Shown here: in pieces, positions 36,069-48,288 of the stretch
Layout of the letters: every line of letters begins with the position of its first letter
How positions within the stretch are numbered: the first letter of the stretch is position 1
DNA from: Blepharisma japonicum
Taxonomy: Eukaryota; Ciliophora; Heterotrichea; Heterotrichida; Blepharismidae
Direction: 5' to 3'
Assembly: GCA_949751835.1 (NCBI GenBank)
Contig: CATKHK010000017.1
Span: 372,001-436,000 of the forward strand
Length of the DNA stretch: 64,000 bases
The notes under the pieces: model-generated
Told to the model about the DNA's origin: nothing
Database searches by the model: none
The model's input: only the letters and a program-made list of their open reading frames with translations
Position numbers and translations under genes: made by a program

Positions 36069-37559
36069 ATGGCGGGAGATATTTTTCGTATAATGATAGC
36101 AACTGATAATCATTTAGGCTATTATGAGCGAGACCCAATGCGTAGAGATGACTCTTTTTTAGCTGTAGAAGAAGTTCTATCAAAATCACTATCAGAAAAT
36201 GTTGATTTTTTATTATTAGGTGGTGATTTATTCCATGAACATAATCCTACAAAATATACATTAAATCGTACATTTAGGCTATTTGCAGATTATGTTATAG
36301 GGCAAAAATCATTAAATTTCGAAACTTTATCAACTTATACAAACCTTAATTATCTGAACCCTTCAATTGATATAAAATTGCCTGTCTTCATTGTCCATGG
36401 CAACCATGACGATCCATCTATGGATACTCATATTTCAGCTGTAAATCTCATGCAAAACGCCCACTATGTGAATTATATTTATGCTGAACAAACAGAAGAA
36501 ACAATTCAAATTAAACCAATTATTCTCAAAAAAGGCTCAACTTTATTAGCAATTTATGGATTAGGTCATTTAAAAGATGAGAAACTTAATAGATATTTCA
36601 AAGAAGATGCAATTAAATTTTTACCTCCTCCTGATGCTAATAAATATTTTCATATTTGTGTGATTCATCAAAATCGATTTAAAGGCCATAGCCTAGGCGC
36701 ACCTGCAAAAAACTGCGTGATGGATTGGCAACTTCCTAAATTTATTGATTTAGTTATATGAGGACATGAGCATGATAGCTATACTGAAGTCCGAACTCCT
36801 GATGGTGCTGGATACGTGATTCTTCAGCCAGGTTCAACTGTGGCGACATCTTTAACTGAAGGGGAAGCTCTTCAAAAACATATGTTTTTACTTGAAGTAA
36901 AAAATCTTGGCTATCGACATAGAGGAATCCCAATTGGAAACACAAGACCAATCCTATATAAACAAATTGAGCTAGATTCTAACTGTAGTAATGCCCTAGA
37001 AGCTGAAGAATTTTTGACACAAATTTTTAATGAAATGTTAGCTGAAACGCCTCCAAGTCGTTTAATTCCACCTCTTGCTCGAATTAAGGTAGAATGTAGC
37101 GGCTTTGAGGAATTGAGAGTTTTCCACCTTAATTCGATTTTTTCTGAAAAAGTTGCGAATAAAGATGTAATCTGCACCTGGAAAAAGGCACATGCTTCCC
37201 AAGATACTTCAAAGGTAGTCCAAGCCAATTCAGGCTATGGAGATATTTTACAAATTTTAGAAGAAGACGTCAATGAGCTAAATGATGGCTGCTCAATTTT
37301 TCACCCTGAAGAATTTGTAGAATATGCTCGCAATGTAGCTTTAAAAGGAGACAATAAAGCGCTTGAACATCTTTTTGATGCAAAAAAACAAATGGCTATA
37401 AATTTATTAAATACACTAATCCCAAAAGAATATGATGAGTTAGCTATGGATCGATTAATATCTAATTTAGATATAAAAAACTCTGAACCTACTTTTAAAA
37501 GGCACGCATCTCCTAAAACCTCTGCAAAAAAATCTGGAAAAAAAATAAAAAACACTTAG
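36069..37559 (+). CDS. MRE11: MRE11 double-strand break repair nuclease
   Basis: Nuclease core of the MRN complex, which processes DNA double-strand breaks. 496 residues. Phosphodiesterase motifs in order: ATDNHLGY (motif I), GGDLFHEH (II), VHGNHDDP (III), VIHQNRFKG (IV), and IWGHEHDS (V). The Trp of motif V is coded by TGA (36759-36761, residue 231), another strong proof of the code. The capping region contains LQPGSTVATSLTEGEA, typical of Mre11. The C-terminal tail is short and Lys-rich (KTSAKKSGKKIKNT) and lacks the long Gly-Arg region of animals. Ends TAG, 22 bp from the convergent neighbour's stop. Confidence 0.96.
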
Positions 37560-37581
37560 TTATACACCAGCTGACAATTAA

Positions 37582-38526
37582 TTAAATATCTATGTCTTGA
37601 AACTTAATTTTTCTAGATACAATATTTAAAGCTGTTTTTCTCTTTACTATTTTTACAGCATTTATAAGTTTTGCATTTAGCGCTTTATTTCTGCTATCTA
37701 TCCTTAATATTCCTGAAGAATCAGGAGTTTTATTGTTTTTTGGGGAAATTTCCTGGCTTAGCATAGATGGAGAATTTATTTGTTTTGCAGAAAGCTGCTT
37801 ATTTAATCCTCTTCTAATTTTAAAAGTTTGAGCTGCATCAGGTGAATTCCGAGATATTCTGACAGTAAGCGTCTTCAATTTTGAAAGATTTTGTCTCTCC
37901 CTTTTTTTACTTTCCAGGTCAGATATTTGCTTGGCTATCCCTTCACGATCAATTATATCTTCTTCTATTATTCTAGGACTTTGATAAGGGGTGGCGGCAA
38001 AAATGCCGTTATTTTGGGGTTCAGTTTCTTTTTCTTTAATAATTTTCCGAGATCGATTATTGAGTTTTAATACCCTCATAAATGCTTTTTTGCCTTCGGA
38101 GCAGGATATATTTATAAGGGATTCATTTTTTCAGGTCAAGGTGGATTTATTAGCTTGAGGAGAAAAAAAGCCAGAGTTTGTAGGAGAGTTATCAACTGAA
38201 CAAGGATTTGACTGTAAAGTATTTGCTAGTTTTTGCCCTTTTATATCATTCAATTTTAATATCCTGTTATTTGGTGACGTCTCAGTATTAATCCAATTTC
38301 TGGTTGATTTTTGTATAGGTGATAACACACATTTTTTAAGTGGCTCATTTATTTCTTGTTCACCAGTTTCATCTTCGTCTATTGGAAGTAAAAACCTGAC
38401 TGATCTTTGGCTTTTAAATGGTTCTGTATTTATGCTGCCTTCATAAGAAGAAGCTTCAAACCGAGATTTCGTTTCATTGAGTCCTGGAGGTCTGTTTAAA
38501 GATATTATGGATTTACCAGCACCCAT
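37582..38526 (-). CDS. hypothetical protein, possible N-myristoylation
   Basis: 314 residues from ATG 38526; a TGA at 38131 (Trp in STLTWKNES) joins two pieces. The N-terminus MGAGKS has Gly at position 2, compatible with N-myristoylation. The body is Ser/Asn/Lys-rich and probably disordered. RILKLN and RVLKLNNRSRK suggest a repeated short basic motif in each half. A region LESKKRERQNLSKLKTLTVRISRN is helical and basic. No domain recognised. Ends TAA. Confidence 0.68.
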
Positions 38527-38795
38527 GCTTCAATTCTAATTATTTATTGATTCTAATTTGGCATTAATTAAATTCATAAATTTTTTATAGTCATTTTACT
38601 AATAATATTTTAGGGTTCTTATATCTAAAATACAATTGGCTAGGCTTTTTGGGTTTCTAGAATTTTCTGATGTTAAAAAATAATTATAGAGGAAAATACA
38701 AAATTAATGATAATCGTGGAATAATTTATAATGATTTCACCATTTATATAATTTTTACTACTATTTATATCAAATGAGTATTAATTTTATTTCCA

Positions 38796-39623
38796 TTAAA
38801 ACAGCAGGTAGGAAATTATAAGAAGCTGGAAAGCAAGAGCACCAGCTTGATTATTATTGGCGGTTGGAGCTCTTGACGGTTTACGACGTCTGATTCTCAG
38901 CATAAGTCTTTTATTTAAGGGCTGGATATTTCTATCACTCCTTATCATCCCTTCAAAAGTATTATTTTCGCTTCATTTTTCAACGAAAAACTTAAGCTGC
39001 TCCATTCCAAGATTTTGAATATCAGACAAGACTATCCATTTTACGTTTTCTTGGCATGGATAAGTAGTCATTGATCCTTCAAATTCATAAAACTCCTCGA
39101 CTCTATCAAAACCTCCAAAAGCGTCCATCAAATTAACATCGACAACTTCACTAGAAGATTTTATGATCTGAGATATAAAAGGGCTATTTTCTTTATTGGA
39201 GGCTTTAAATAGCAAAGCTAAAATAAAAGTTTGCCCCAAAACATTAGGATTATACATACTAATTTGCATCTCCAAATCAAATTTTTCGTCGTTAATTGTA
39301 TGCTCAGATGGCGAATGAAATTGAACAAGTTGACTTTTTAAAGTAATACTGAGCATCTCAGAGATGTGAAGGGTTAATGAGCCCATATCTCCGTATAATT
39401 CAAAAATATTTGAATTTCAGATACCTTTGATTAGCTTAGATGCAAACTGTAAAGAAATAGAAGAGCCACTATTGGCTGGAACTGTGACAGCTTCTAACTC
39501 ATTGATGTTTACTGGAGATTGAAGAGTCCCTGATGCACACTCTCCGCCCCAATCGTCCCCTCCACTCTCATAAGAGAGCTCATATGATACAGCAAGGCAA
39601 ACTAAAGCAATTAAATGCCTCAT
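38796..39623 (-). CDS. carbonic anhydrase-like protein, secreted or GPI-anchored, active site incomplete
   Basis: 275 residues assembled across two TGA codons (Trp69 and the Trp in FFVEKWSEN). A signal peptide (MRHLIALVCLAVSYELS) leads into the alpha-carbonic anhydrase fold: DWGGECASGTLQSPVNI, LVQFHSPSEHTINDEKFDLEM, and NIQPLNKRLMLRI. The C-terminal hydrophobic end (AGALAFQLLIISYLLF after a spacer) looks like a GPI signal. Of the three zinc histidines only one remains: the first is Gln101, the second is His103, the third is Gln120. So CO2 hydration is unlikely; a binding or structural role, as for animal carbonic-anhydrase-related proteins, is inferred. Ends TAA. Confidence 0.88.
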
Positions 39624-39878
39624 TTTATTACGATGGTTATAAATTCTGATTAAAAGTTCAAATTTTGTAAATTTTGCTGATAATGTGATTTCTGTTGTAA
39701 TAAAAATGAATTTGGCATTAAAAAATATACCTCAAATTATGAACAGAAATTATTATAGTAGCAAAATATAATAGGTTAATTTACGTTTCTTTTTGAAAAA
39801 ACAAGATTTTCTTTAAAAGAATGTATTTGAGGCATAAAGTTATAATAATTTTAAAAAATTCAAATTATATAATAAAAT

Positions 39879-42572
39879 TTAAAATTCTTCATCCCAATTT
39901 GCAGGAATCTGTGCTTTTGATTTGCTTGGCTGCATTGGAGTTTCGGCTGAAATTTCATCCCTCAAAATATTATCAAGGAAATTTTTCTTCGACTTCGCTG
40001 CCTTTGAAGCTTCAGACGTTAACGACCTCAATTTCGGTACATAAGGTGGACTAATCCCTCTTGAAAACAATTTTTCCCATTTAAATCCTGACAAAAATTT
40101 GTGTTTTTTCAGCTTAGAAATGCTTCCACCAGTCCTATACGCTACTTTTACGCTCAGGAGTTGTGTAATAATTGATTTCAAAGACAAAGTATGCTTAATA
40201 TTTGTAGGGAAAACTAAGTTATGCTCGATAACTTTTTCATAAACTTTATAGGTATCTTCTTCGTTTTCACCGAATGGGACAGTTCCGAATACAAACTCAA
40301 AAATCATGACACCTAAGCTTCACCAGTCTACAGCAGAGTTGTATCCGTTGCCCATGATAACTTCAGGTGCCATATAATGTGGAGTTCCTACCGTTGTATA
40401 GGTACGGCCGTTTACAATTTTAGCAATTCCAAAATCAATGAGTTTTGGGTATCCTTCTTCGTCGATCATAATGTTTTCAGGTTTTAGGTCTCGATATATA
40501 ATTTCTCTTTTGTGGAGATATTCAAGAATTACTACCAAACAAGCTGTATAAAACCTTGCATCATCTTCTTTTAATAAACCTAATTGTCTCAAAACATCAA
40601 ATAAATCAATTCCTCTTACATATTCCATAAGGAAATAAATTCTTTTATTATCTTTAAATGTCTTTACAAGCTTTACTATCATTGTGTGGTCTAATTGCAA
40701 CAGAATTTTTCTTTCAAGAACTAGACTTTCATATATCCCATAAGCTACAATTTTAGCTCTTGGGACTGTTTTTAAAGCGTAAAACGCCCCTTTTTCTTTG
40801 TGGGCCATTAAATATACATTTCCAAACATCCCTTTTCCAAGTGGTTTTATCATAGCAAGCTGATCCAACATTATAGTGTTATCTTGTAGCTCAATCCTTT
40901 TAAGTAGTTGTGTCCTCATACTAAAGTCTATAATACTTTCAAAGTCATTTTTTTCTAGTGTCCAGCACGTCACATTGCCTTCAGCTACAACTGTTGCGCT
41001 TCTTCTTTCATTGAATAAAATTGATCTTTCTCCAAAATAATCGTGTATAGTAAGAGTCCTGACCTTTACGTTTTCTTTGTAAATATTCACCCTTCCTGTT
41101 TTCACTATATAGAGTGTATCCCCTTCTTCGTTTTCTTGTACAATTGCTTGTCCATCCCTAAAATCAACTATTCTTAAAGCATGTATCAAAGCTTTCAGCC
41201 TCTCTTTAGGCAAGTTTCGAAGAAGCTGGACCTGCTTTAAAACAACCAAAGCAGCGTTATTATTTGTAGCAGGCACAACGACTCCGCCTAAGCATTTTTC
41301 GAATTCCTCTTTAGAGATTTGGGCTATATCCACTTCAGAATCTGCCACATAATTTTCTTCATAATTTTGGGTGCAAGTTTGGTTAATTTTGTCATCTCCT
41401 ATACATGCAAAAGTTTCGTAAACCCCTAGAGGTCCTCTTACCCTCCCTTTCATAACTATACACAATTTAGCACCTTTCACAGTATTTTTTGAGACTACAA
41501 CTTCACCTGGGCTGAATTTTGCGATTTTCATAGCGTCCATCATCTGTTGGGATTGGTCTTTTGTAAGGTTTTTTAAAGATTCGCTTTTTTCTATAGCTTT
41601 TTTTTGGATATTTCTATATATAACTTGTTGCAGATTCTCCCCTAAAGCTTCAAGTAAGCTTCCTCTTCCTATACACAGCACTTTTACAGCCCCCACACAT
41701 GTAATTGTAGCTGTTCTTTTTGAATTGTACAGCAAAGCTTGCTCACCAAAGAAATCCCCTTTGACCATCTGCCTGATTTCAACCCCATCTTTTGTACATG
41801 TAACAACACCTTCTTTTATTATATAAAATAAATCTCCAACTTCTCCTTCTTTCACAATTGTCTGTCTGTTATCCCATTTTTGTGTTGTAATTGAAGCAAG
41901 TAATGCTTCTTTCTGTTGGGTTGTTAAAATTTCAAAAATCGGGACACTATTGATAAATAATTTATTTTCTTCATAATTCATCCTATTTACAGCTTCGACT
42001 GCTTGTTTAAAGGTCATTCGGTCTACCCCTCACAAGGTCGATTTTTGTGCTGATTTAACTGTGGCTGTCCTTGGTTTGTCATCTAATAGGGCAAGTTCTC
42101 CAAAGCTGGCACCTGGCCTAAGCATGTTCTGTCGAATCCCGTTAACAATCACTTCAAGCCTGCCTGTGGCTAATACAAAAAAATATTTCCCAGGCATTCC
42201 TTGTTGAGTTATAACCTCGCCTGAGTTAACTGAAAAATGCTTCATTTGGTCTATAATATGCCGTTGACTATCTTCATCAAGATTCCTTAGGATAAAATGA
42301 CTATTCAGTGCATTATTAATCATCCCTATATCTTCGCTAGTTTTAGGACGCGCTGTTATGACGGCTGTCACGGCTTCGTTGACTTCTTTTACTTTTTGCC
42401 AAGTCACAGCAGCTATTTTTGGTTTTGATTTTCGTTGGGCTGAGGATTTTGGCTCCTTTGTTTCTTCGTTACCTCCTTCAAAGCTTATAATAGGCTTTGA
42501 AGAAATCGGTTGACTGGAGTTGCTGGGATCGATTATTTCTTTTTGGAAGCATCCATTGCAAGCGTTACCCAT
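39879..42572 (-). CDS. PKG: cGMP-dependent protein kinase (PKG) with four cNMP-binding domains
   Basis: Ser/Thr kinase activated by cGMP, 897 residues across two TGA codons (Trp181 and Trp752, the latter in VDWWSLGVM). The N-terminus MGNACNGC fits N-myristoylation plus palmitoylation. Four cyclic-nucleotide-binding domains precede the kinase: FGELALLDDKPRTATV (canonical A), FGEQALLYNSKRTATI (B), a degenerate third with no PRTA-type motif (around GPLGVYETFACIGD), and FGERSILFNERRSATV (D). The AGC kinase domain has LGKGMFGNVYL, YRDLKPENIMID, DFGIAK and TTVGTPHYMAPE. This four-domain layout with a degenerate third matches apicomplexan and ciliate PKG. Ends TAA. Confidence 0.95.
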
Positions 42573-42805
42573 TTATATATAGACAGTAAAAAATTTTTTT
42601 AAGTATGAATCCATGTTTTTAGAGAGATAGGGTGATTTAAAAGAATGAAAAATGGAAAGTTTGGATGGAAAATGAATTTATGATAAAATACAGAGAGAAT
42701 ACAAAGAAATAATGGAGTTAAAATTTTGAAGAATTTATTAGGTGGATTTTTTAATATTATTTAAGGAAAAATATTACAAATAATTTGTTTAGCTCGATTA
42801 TTTTC

Positions 42806-44962
42806 TTAGATTTTGCTGGCTTTATGGAGAATCGCAACAAGCTTAAGCATACCTTCAGGGGTCTGCTCAATCTTTTTCGATGCTATCTGATTCTTTAACT
42901 TTTTGCAATAATCCTGTAGTTTTTCATACTTTTCTTCATCTTCTTGGATCTGTCTCTGCAGTTCGGTTATATCTTGCTCTTTTTCCTCACTCATCTTTTT
43001 AAGCCCTTCATTAATAACTTTCAGTTTATTAAGCTCCTCCTTATATTTCTGAAAATCTTCTAATATTTCTTCATCCGTATTACCCCGCTTCAAAAGTTCA
43101 ATTTCTCTTTCATTTCACGATTTTTCCAACAATTGTTCTTTTTCTCTCATTTCTTTTGCTTCTAGCTGAAGACTTTCCTTTTGTGTCAGAATTTCTTGGC
43201 AATTTTGATAAAGTTGGTCATATTCTTTAGCCAATTCTTCATGATTTTTTTGGATTTCTAATACCCTGTGCTGTTCATTGAAATAAGAATTTTCTAAGCC
43301 CAAGACTCTTTTTCTCTCTGAAATTAATTCTTCTTCGTACTGTCCTAGCTGAAACTTAAGGATCTCTATATCTTTGTGTACTTCTCCAAACTCTCTTTGA
43401 TGACTAAATACGTCTTCAATTAAGCACAGATACCTTTCTGCAGTATTCTGATTTTCTTCAGACCTTGCCTCTTTTTCTGAAAATGCTTGTAACTGTTGGT
43501 TTAAATAGTCGTTTTCATTTTCCAGCTCAATTTTTTTTTGTTTAAGTTCATTTAATTCCTGCTGCAGAATTTCAATAAAACCTTTTTTTTCCTCAATAAA
43601 TTGTAAAGCGGATTGGTATTCTTCATTAGTTTTGCATTGATAAAACTCGATTCTGCATTTTTCGTTCTCTTCTTTAAGGGTTTTATTTTCAATTTCTAAG
43701 GCTTCTTTTGTTTCTTTTCATTCTTTTTGAGTTGATTTTAGCTCTCTATAAAGGTCAATTTTTTCTCTAATGAGTTTTTCTACTTGTTTGGTATTATTTG
43801 ACATATTTTCGAAGAGAAGCTTTTCTTTTTCATGGACGATTTTTTGCATTTCGTGAAGTTCTTCTTTGATTTTGTTGACCTCAGCTCTTAGTCTGCTGTT
43901 TATTTCTTTTTCATTGTCAGAAAGCTCTTTAGAAGTTTTTATTTCTTTGTCTTTTTGTAGCAATGTTTTCTTAAGTGAAGCAACTTCAGCTTGAGCATTG
44001 TTTAAATTTTCTTGGCTAAATTGGAGCTGCTGAGACGAAATGCCTTTTTCATATTTAATATTTTCAAGCTCAACTTTCAATTTTTCCAGAGTTGCTGATA
44101 AAGAATTTTTGGCAGCATTAGTTGCCACGACTGTTTGTTCTAGCTCAGCATTTTTCTTTTTCATTTCAATAAGCTCTTTTTCACTTTGGGCATAAAATCT
44201 TTCAAGATCTGAAAATTTTTCAATTCCAGTTTTATATACATTTATTGGTGTGTCTTGATATTGCTTTACTTTTTCTTTGTAAACCTGCAATTCATTTTCA
44301 AGATTTTCTATTCTTTCAATTAGCAATTTTTCGTCTTGCAAATACTCATCATTTTTGTTTTCTTTTTTTGTTATTTCTTTTATAAATGCAAATAAATCTT
44401 TTTTTAACGACTCTTCATCAATTATTTTTGCATTTGTGGGAAAATTGTTTTGGAGCTTGAATTTTTGGTTCTCAATGATAACTTGACGGATTTGCTCGAT
44501 TAAATAGTCGTTGACGTTTTTTACTATGTCATTTTCTTCAAGTATTGCAGATAAACACTCCTTTGTGCGTTGTAGCTCATCTATAGCAGCTTCATACTCT
44601 GGGACTAAATTTTCATGGTCAAATTTTAGGTTATTGTAAGTGATAATTAAACTTTCGTAGTTTTCTTTCTGCTGAGCTAAAATTGGAGCTTTAGCTTCAT
44701 AGCTTTGTATGTATTTTTCCAGCTTAGCCTTTAAATCATCAATTTCTTCTTGTGAGTTTAAATATTTTGACCCGAATTCTGTGAGTTTAGATGTGAGATA
44801 AGTGAATTGCTCGTTTCTATCTTTTGGGTAATTTATAACTGGGATATTTATGTCTTCAGTTTCTGGGATCACCAATACTTCGTTTTCATTAGAACTTTCT
44901 AGTTCAATTGTGTTTTCTTGATGGTTATTTTGGTGTGATACCATGTGCTTGAGAAAAGACAT
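42806..44962 (-). CDS. coiled-coil protein, 718 aa
   Basis: ATG 44962 to TAA; TGA at 43718 and 43115 are Trp, and the ~400 bp between the second and third pieces is also open in this frame. After a ~40-residue N-terminal segment, almost the whole protein is heptad coiled coil, Glu/Lys/Gln/Leu-rich with few prolines. Probably a structural rod or tether (golgin, centrosome or cytoskeletal type); no family can be assigned. Short C-terminal end (LKLVAILHKASKI). Confidence 0.82.
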
Positions 44963-45296
44963 TTTATTATGGAATTAAGAAATAGTGATATAGCTGAACC
45001 CCATACTCTAATTGGAGCATTAATTATGAAATGATCTGCAATACCATTATTTAATTCATTATTTTATATATCTTGCAAATAATGGATTTTTAAATATAAA
45101 TTCAGAGATGAGGATAACAATATTTAATTTTCATTTTATTTAAATTAGAAAAAACATAATTTTATGTAGTCAATGCAAATAAATTGGAAATGTTAATGGT
45201 GGCTAAAAAAATGGAAAAGGAAACTCACCAAATTAAGATCAAATTTAGTTAGGCCCATAAATAAATAAAAATATATTATTACAAAATACGCTTCTC
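44963..45296. other. AT-rich intergenic spacer
   Basis: 334 bp; nothing supported. Confidence 0.45.
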
Positions 45297-46610
45297 CTAA
45301 TTTTCATCATTTTCTCCCCCCACTTGAATTCTCACTTGAGTATCTTCTGTGTCTTCTATTCTCTGCAAATTATCAGGAAATTCCCCTGATAGCACAGATG
45401 GGCTGGTAAAATTCTGCATCTCGTTAGATATATTAAATCCAAAAAATGGAGAGTCATTTCGAATTAAATTTGGCAAGTCAGAAGCAGGTGAATTTAAGCC
45501 ATTATCACTTTGATTGAAATTACTGTTATTTGCATTATTACTGTGATCAGTTCCATTGCATGGACTATTACCTCAAATATCAGGGTTTTGTAAAGGTCCA
45601 CTTTGGCTAGTAGAATTCCCAGGTGGGCTATAAGAATGCGTGGTATTTACAGATGTATCATTAGAGTTACCTGTATTGTTGGATGACCCATTTTGAGGAT
45701 CACTTGAATTTGATGACGGAGAGCTCCCATTTGATTCTGTAGAGTTTATTTCTGGTTGTTGATTAGTAGCATTTGAACCTGAATGACTAGTAGATGAGCT
45801 ATCATTTAAATTATTTTCGGAGCTTGAGCTAGAATTTGTAGAATTTAAAGAAGAATTTGAGTTGTAATTATCAGAAGTAGAGTTGCCAGCTTCAGATGAA
45901 TTAGAAGCATTATTACTAGCTTGAGAAACATTTGAAGGATTTGTATTATTTGAATCAGAAATATTTGACTGAGATCCATTTTCAGTACAATTTTGCTGAG
46001 AAGAATAAGCATTAGAATCGTTTGATGATGATGAAGAAGAAGATTGGTTTGATGACTGATTGCTAGTCGTAATATTTTCGGAGTTTGATGAATTATTTTG
46101 CAAGATTGGATCTGATGCATTATTATTGGGATTATTTTTTTCTTGACTATTTGATTGATTAGTGCTGGAAGAATTTTGTGAAGTTGAATTTGATGACTTT
46201 GAAGAACTGTCACTTTCATTACTTTGCTGACTATTTATTTTATTGCAATCAGTATTGTTTGTGTTCGAGCAGCATGCAGGGCTTGCGTGATGCCTTGGAG
46301 CATTATTGCAATAGCAATGACATCGGCAAAGATCAATATTTTCGCATTCACAGCTGCATGTACAATTTCCAGGACCTCAAGTTCGTGTTGCAATCAGTCT
46401 CAAATTATCTCCTTGATCACTGTTGCTAATATCAGTAGAACTATTGTAAGAATCAACATAATTACCATTTCCTTCAGTAAACCCTAAATCATGATCGCAA
46501 GTGCATATATTTCGTTCTAAAAGAGGGTCCACTACAAAATCATCAAAATTATCATCTTTTCCAAAAGTTAAACTTGCTGTGTATAGAAAAATAAATAGAA
46601 AAATCTTCAT
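45297..46610 (-). CDS. secreted Ser/Asn-rich protein with Cys cluster
   Basis: 437 residues from ATG 46610, joining three pieces across two TGA codons (Trp in ATRTWGPGN and NPDIWGNSP); ends TAG at 45297. A signal peptide (MKIFLFIFLYTASLTFG) is followed by a CxC start (NICTCDHD), then a dense Cys cluster (NCTCSCECENIDLCRCHCYC). Next come ~260 residues almost entirely Ser, Asn, Thr, Gln and Gly, full of N-x-S/T sequons, and a less biased C-terminal ~90 residues. No membrane or GPI end. Likely a heavily glycosylated extracellular or cyst/cortex protein (inference). Shares design with the gene at 48809-49645. Confidence 0.8.
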
Positions 46611-47433
46611 CAGAAAAAAAATAATATGTCGACAAAAATATCCATTTATTTAAATCGAAAATAACGGTATTTTGAATATAAAAGAAGTATAAAATAATAA
46701 TAATCTTATAATAAAATTAAAAAGTACAAATTATTTATCTAAAAAGGAGCAAATTTAATTTAAACATGCAATCAAATAAAATTTATTAATAATATCAGTC
46801 ATAATGTAAAACAATTAGTCTTTTTTAATATTACATAAGTTATTTCATCATAATTTTAAGAAAAACCCAATTAAAGCAGTGTAATTATCTGAAAACCCTA
46901 TTATGAACCATCTAAAATTTATTAAATATATTATTCAATAATACGATGAATAAAATGATTTTTAAAATGTCCAATTTTTATTCAATTTGTTTGAAGCTCA
47001 AGTTTTTGTTTGTATTTTAAATCGCTATATAGCTATAATAGACTTTCTTTAAAATAATTTAAAAGTATTCATCTTTATTGGTAAATGCAGTTATTATGCA
47101 TGGTCCCATAATAAAATAATTTGAAAAATTATTATAAAAAGAAATATGAAAATTTTATTCAATTACAATGGTTGGAGTGAATCATTGATCAATCAATATC
47201 ATCACTTAGGGTGGAGCAGATCCTTTGAACACTGATTTCTGTAAAGCCCTACAGCTTCCCGTTTGGGTTGCTGACTACTAAATTTCTGGTAGTGGGGATG
47301 TGTGCTTGCCGCCTCCCCGCCTTCAATAATTAACAAAATCATACTGGGTAGAAATCTATTTTAAGCTTACATTTATATTCACTAAAATATTCATAAAATT
47401 ATATAATGATGACAAGGAATCTCTCTGTCATTG
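46611..47433. other. AT-rich spacer containing a GC-rich island
   Basis: 823 bp. Mostly AT-rich, but 47190-47328 rises to about 50% G+C. It holds small hairpins (CTGTA-loop-TACAG; a GGGG/CCCC stem near the right end) and also a 72-codon frame (47115-47333) without an early ATG. Could be a structured non-coding RNA or a decayed coding fragment; see findings. Confidence 0.4.
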
Positions 47434-48288
47434 ATGACACTAATCATCCTTGCACTGAATAAATTAAGTACTGATGAAGCCAAAAACCAAGACCCCGATC
47501 CAATCATAATTATTTACCCTCCAAACTCTAAATCCAGCATCACAATTAGAGAATCAGATTTTTCTCGACTTGACCCAATTGAATTTTTAAACGATAATTT
47601 AGTCGATTTTTTTATCAAATATTTCATCACTGAAAGCAATAAAGATAATTTTTTCGCATTCAGCAGCTTCTTCTATGCATCAATCGTAGAAAGTGGCTTT
47701 GACAAAGTCTTAAAATGAAATAAAGGCTGCGACATTTTCGAAAAAGATTTTTGGATCATCCCAATTGCTGACAATAATCATTGATTGCTTTTAATTGTCG
47801 CTTATCCGCAGTATATTTTTACAGAAAATTCTGATTGTCAGCCAGCTATTTTATTATTTGATTCGCTAAGTCTTGGAATGGAGGATTTGGCTCATATGAT
47901 CAGAATTTATATAGGGCTTGAGTGATCACAAAAAGCAGGGTTGGATTATGACTCAGAAGAAGAATTACAAGAAGACGATATTCCGTTAGTTATCCCGTCA
48001 GTTCCTCAGCAAAATAATTGATGGGATTGTGGAATTTATGTGATTAATTATGCAAAAAAATTTATTGAAAGCCCGGAACCCTTTTTGCTCGATTTAAATT
48101 GTGAAGAAATTTTCGATATGGATGAATTTAATAAGGGTAGGTGGATTTATAAGAATATTTTGAACCAGCTTGGAACTGGAAATATTGTAAAAGAGGGAGT
48201 CAATATTTATCTGAAGAAATCAAAGAGAAGACGTAGGAGGAAGCCACAAAGGCCGTTAGATGAAGAGTTTTATTATGAAAATAGCTAA
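47434..48288 (+). CDS. Ulp1/SENP-type (C48) SUMO or NEDD8 protease
   Basis: Cysteine protease that matures or removes SUMO-like modifiers. 284 residues from ATG 47434, with four TGA codons read as Trp. Catalytic set: His116 in NNHW (this Trp is TGA), Asp143 in FDSL, Gln193 and Cys199 in QNNWWDCGIY (the first Trp of the pair is TGA). Ahead lie SDFSRLDPIEFLNDNLVDFFIKY, the standard Ulp1 N-terminal recognition segment, and DKDFWIIPI-like context before the His. A basic tail (KKSKRRRRRKPQR) could target the nucleus. Small size suits SENP8/NEDP1 or a minimal Ulp1; specificity is not readable. Ends TAA. Confidence 0.92.

Noticed and set aside
45845-46219. Minus-strand frame rich in Ile/Leu/His across the Ser/Asn-rich gene
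   Set aside because: It is a frame-shifted shadow of the repetitive AAT/TCA codons of the real gene on the same strand.
47155-47340. Telomerase RNA or spliceosomal snRNA
   Set aside because: Has a CACCCTAAG word on the minus strand but not the repeat-length template expected for a CCCTAACA telomere, and no U1, U2, U4, U5 or U6 core motif.
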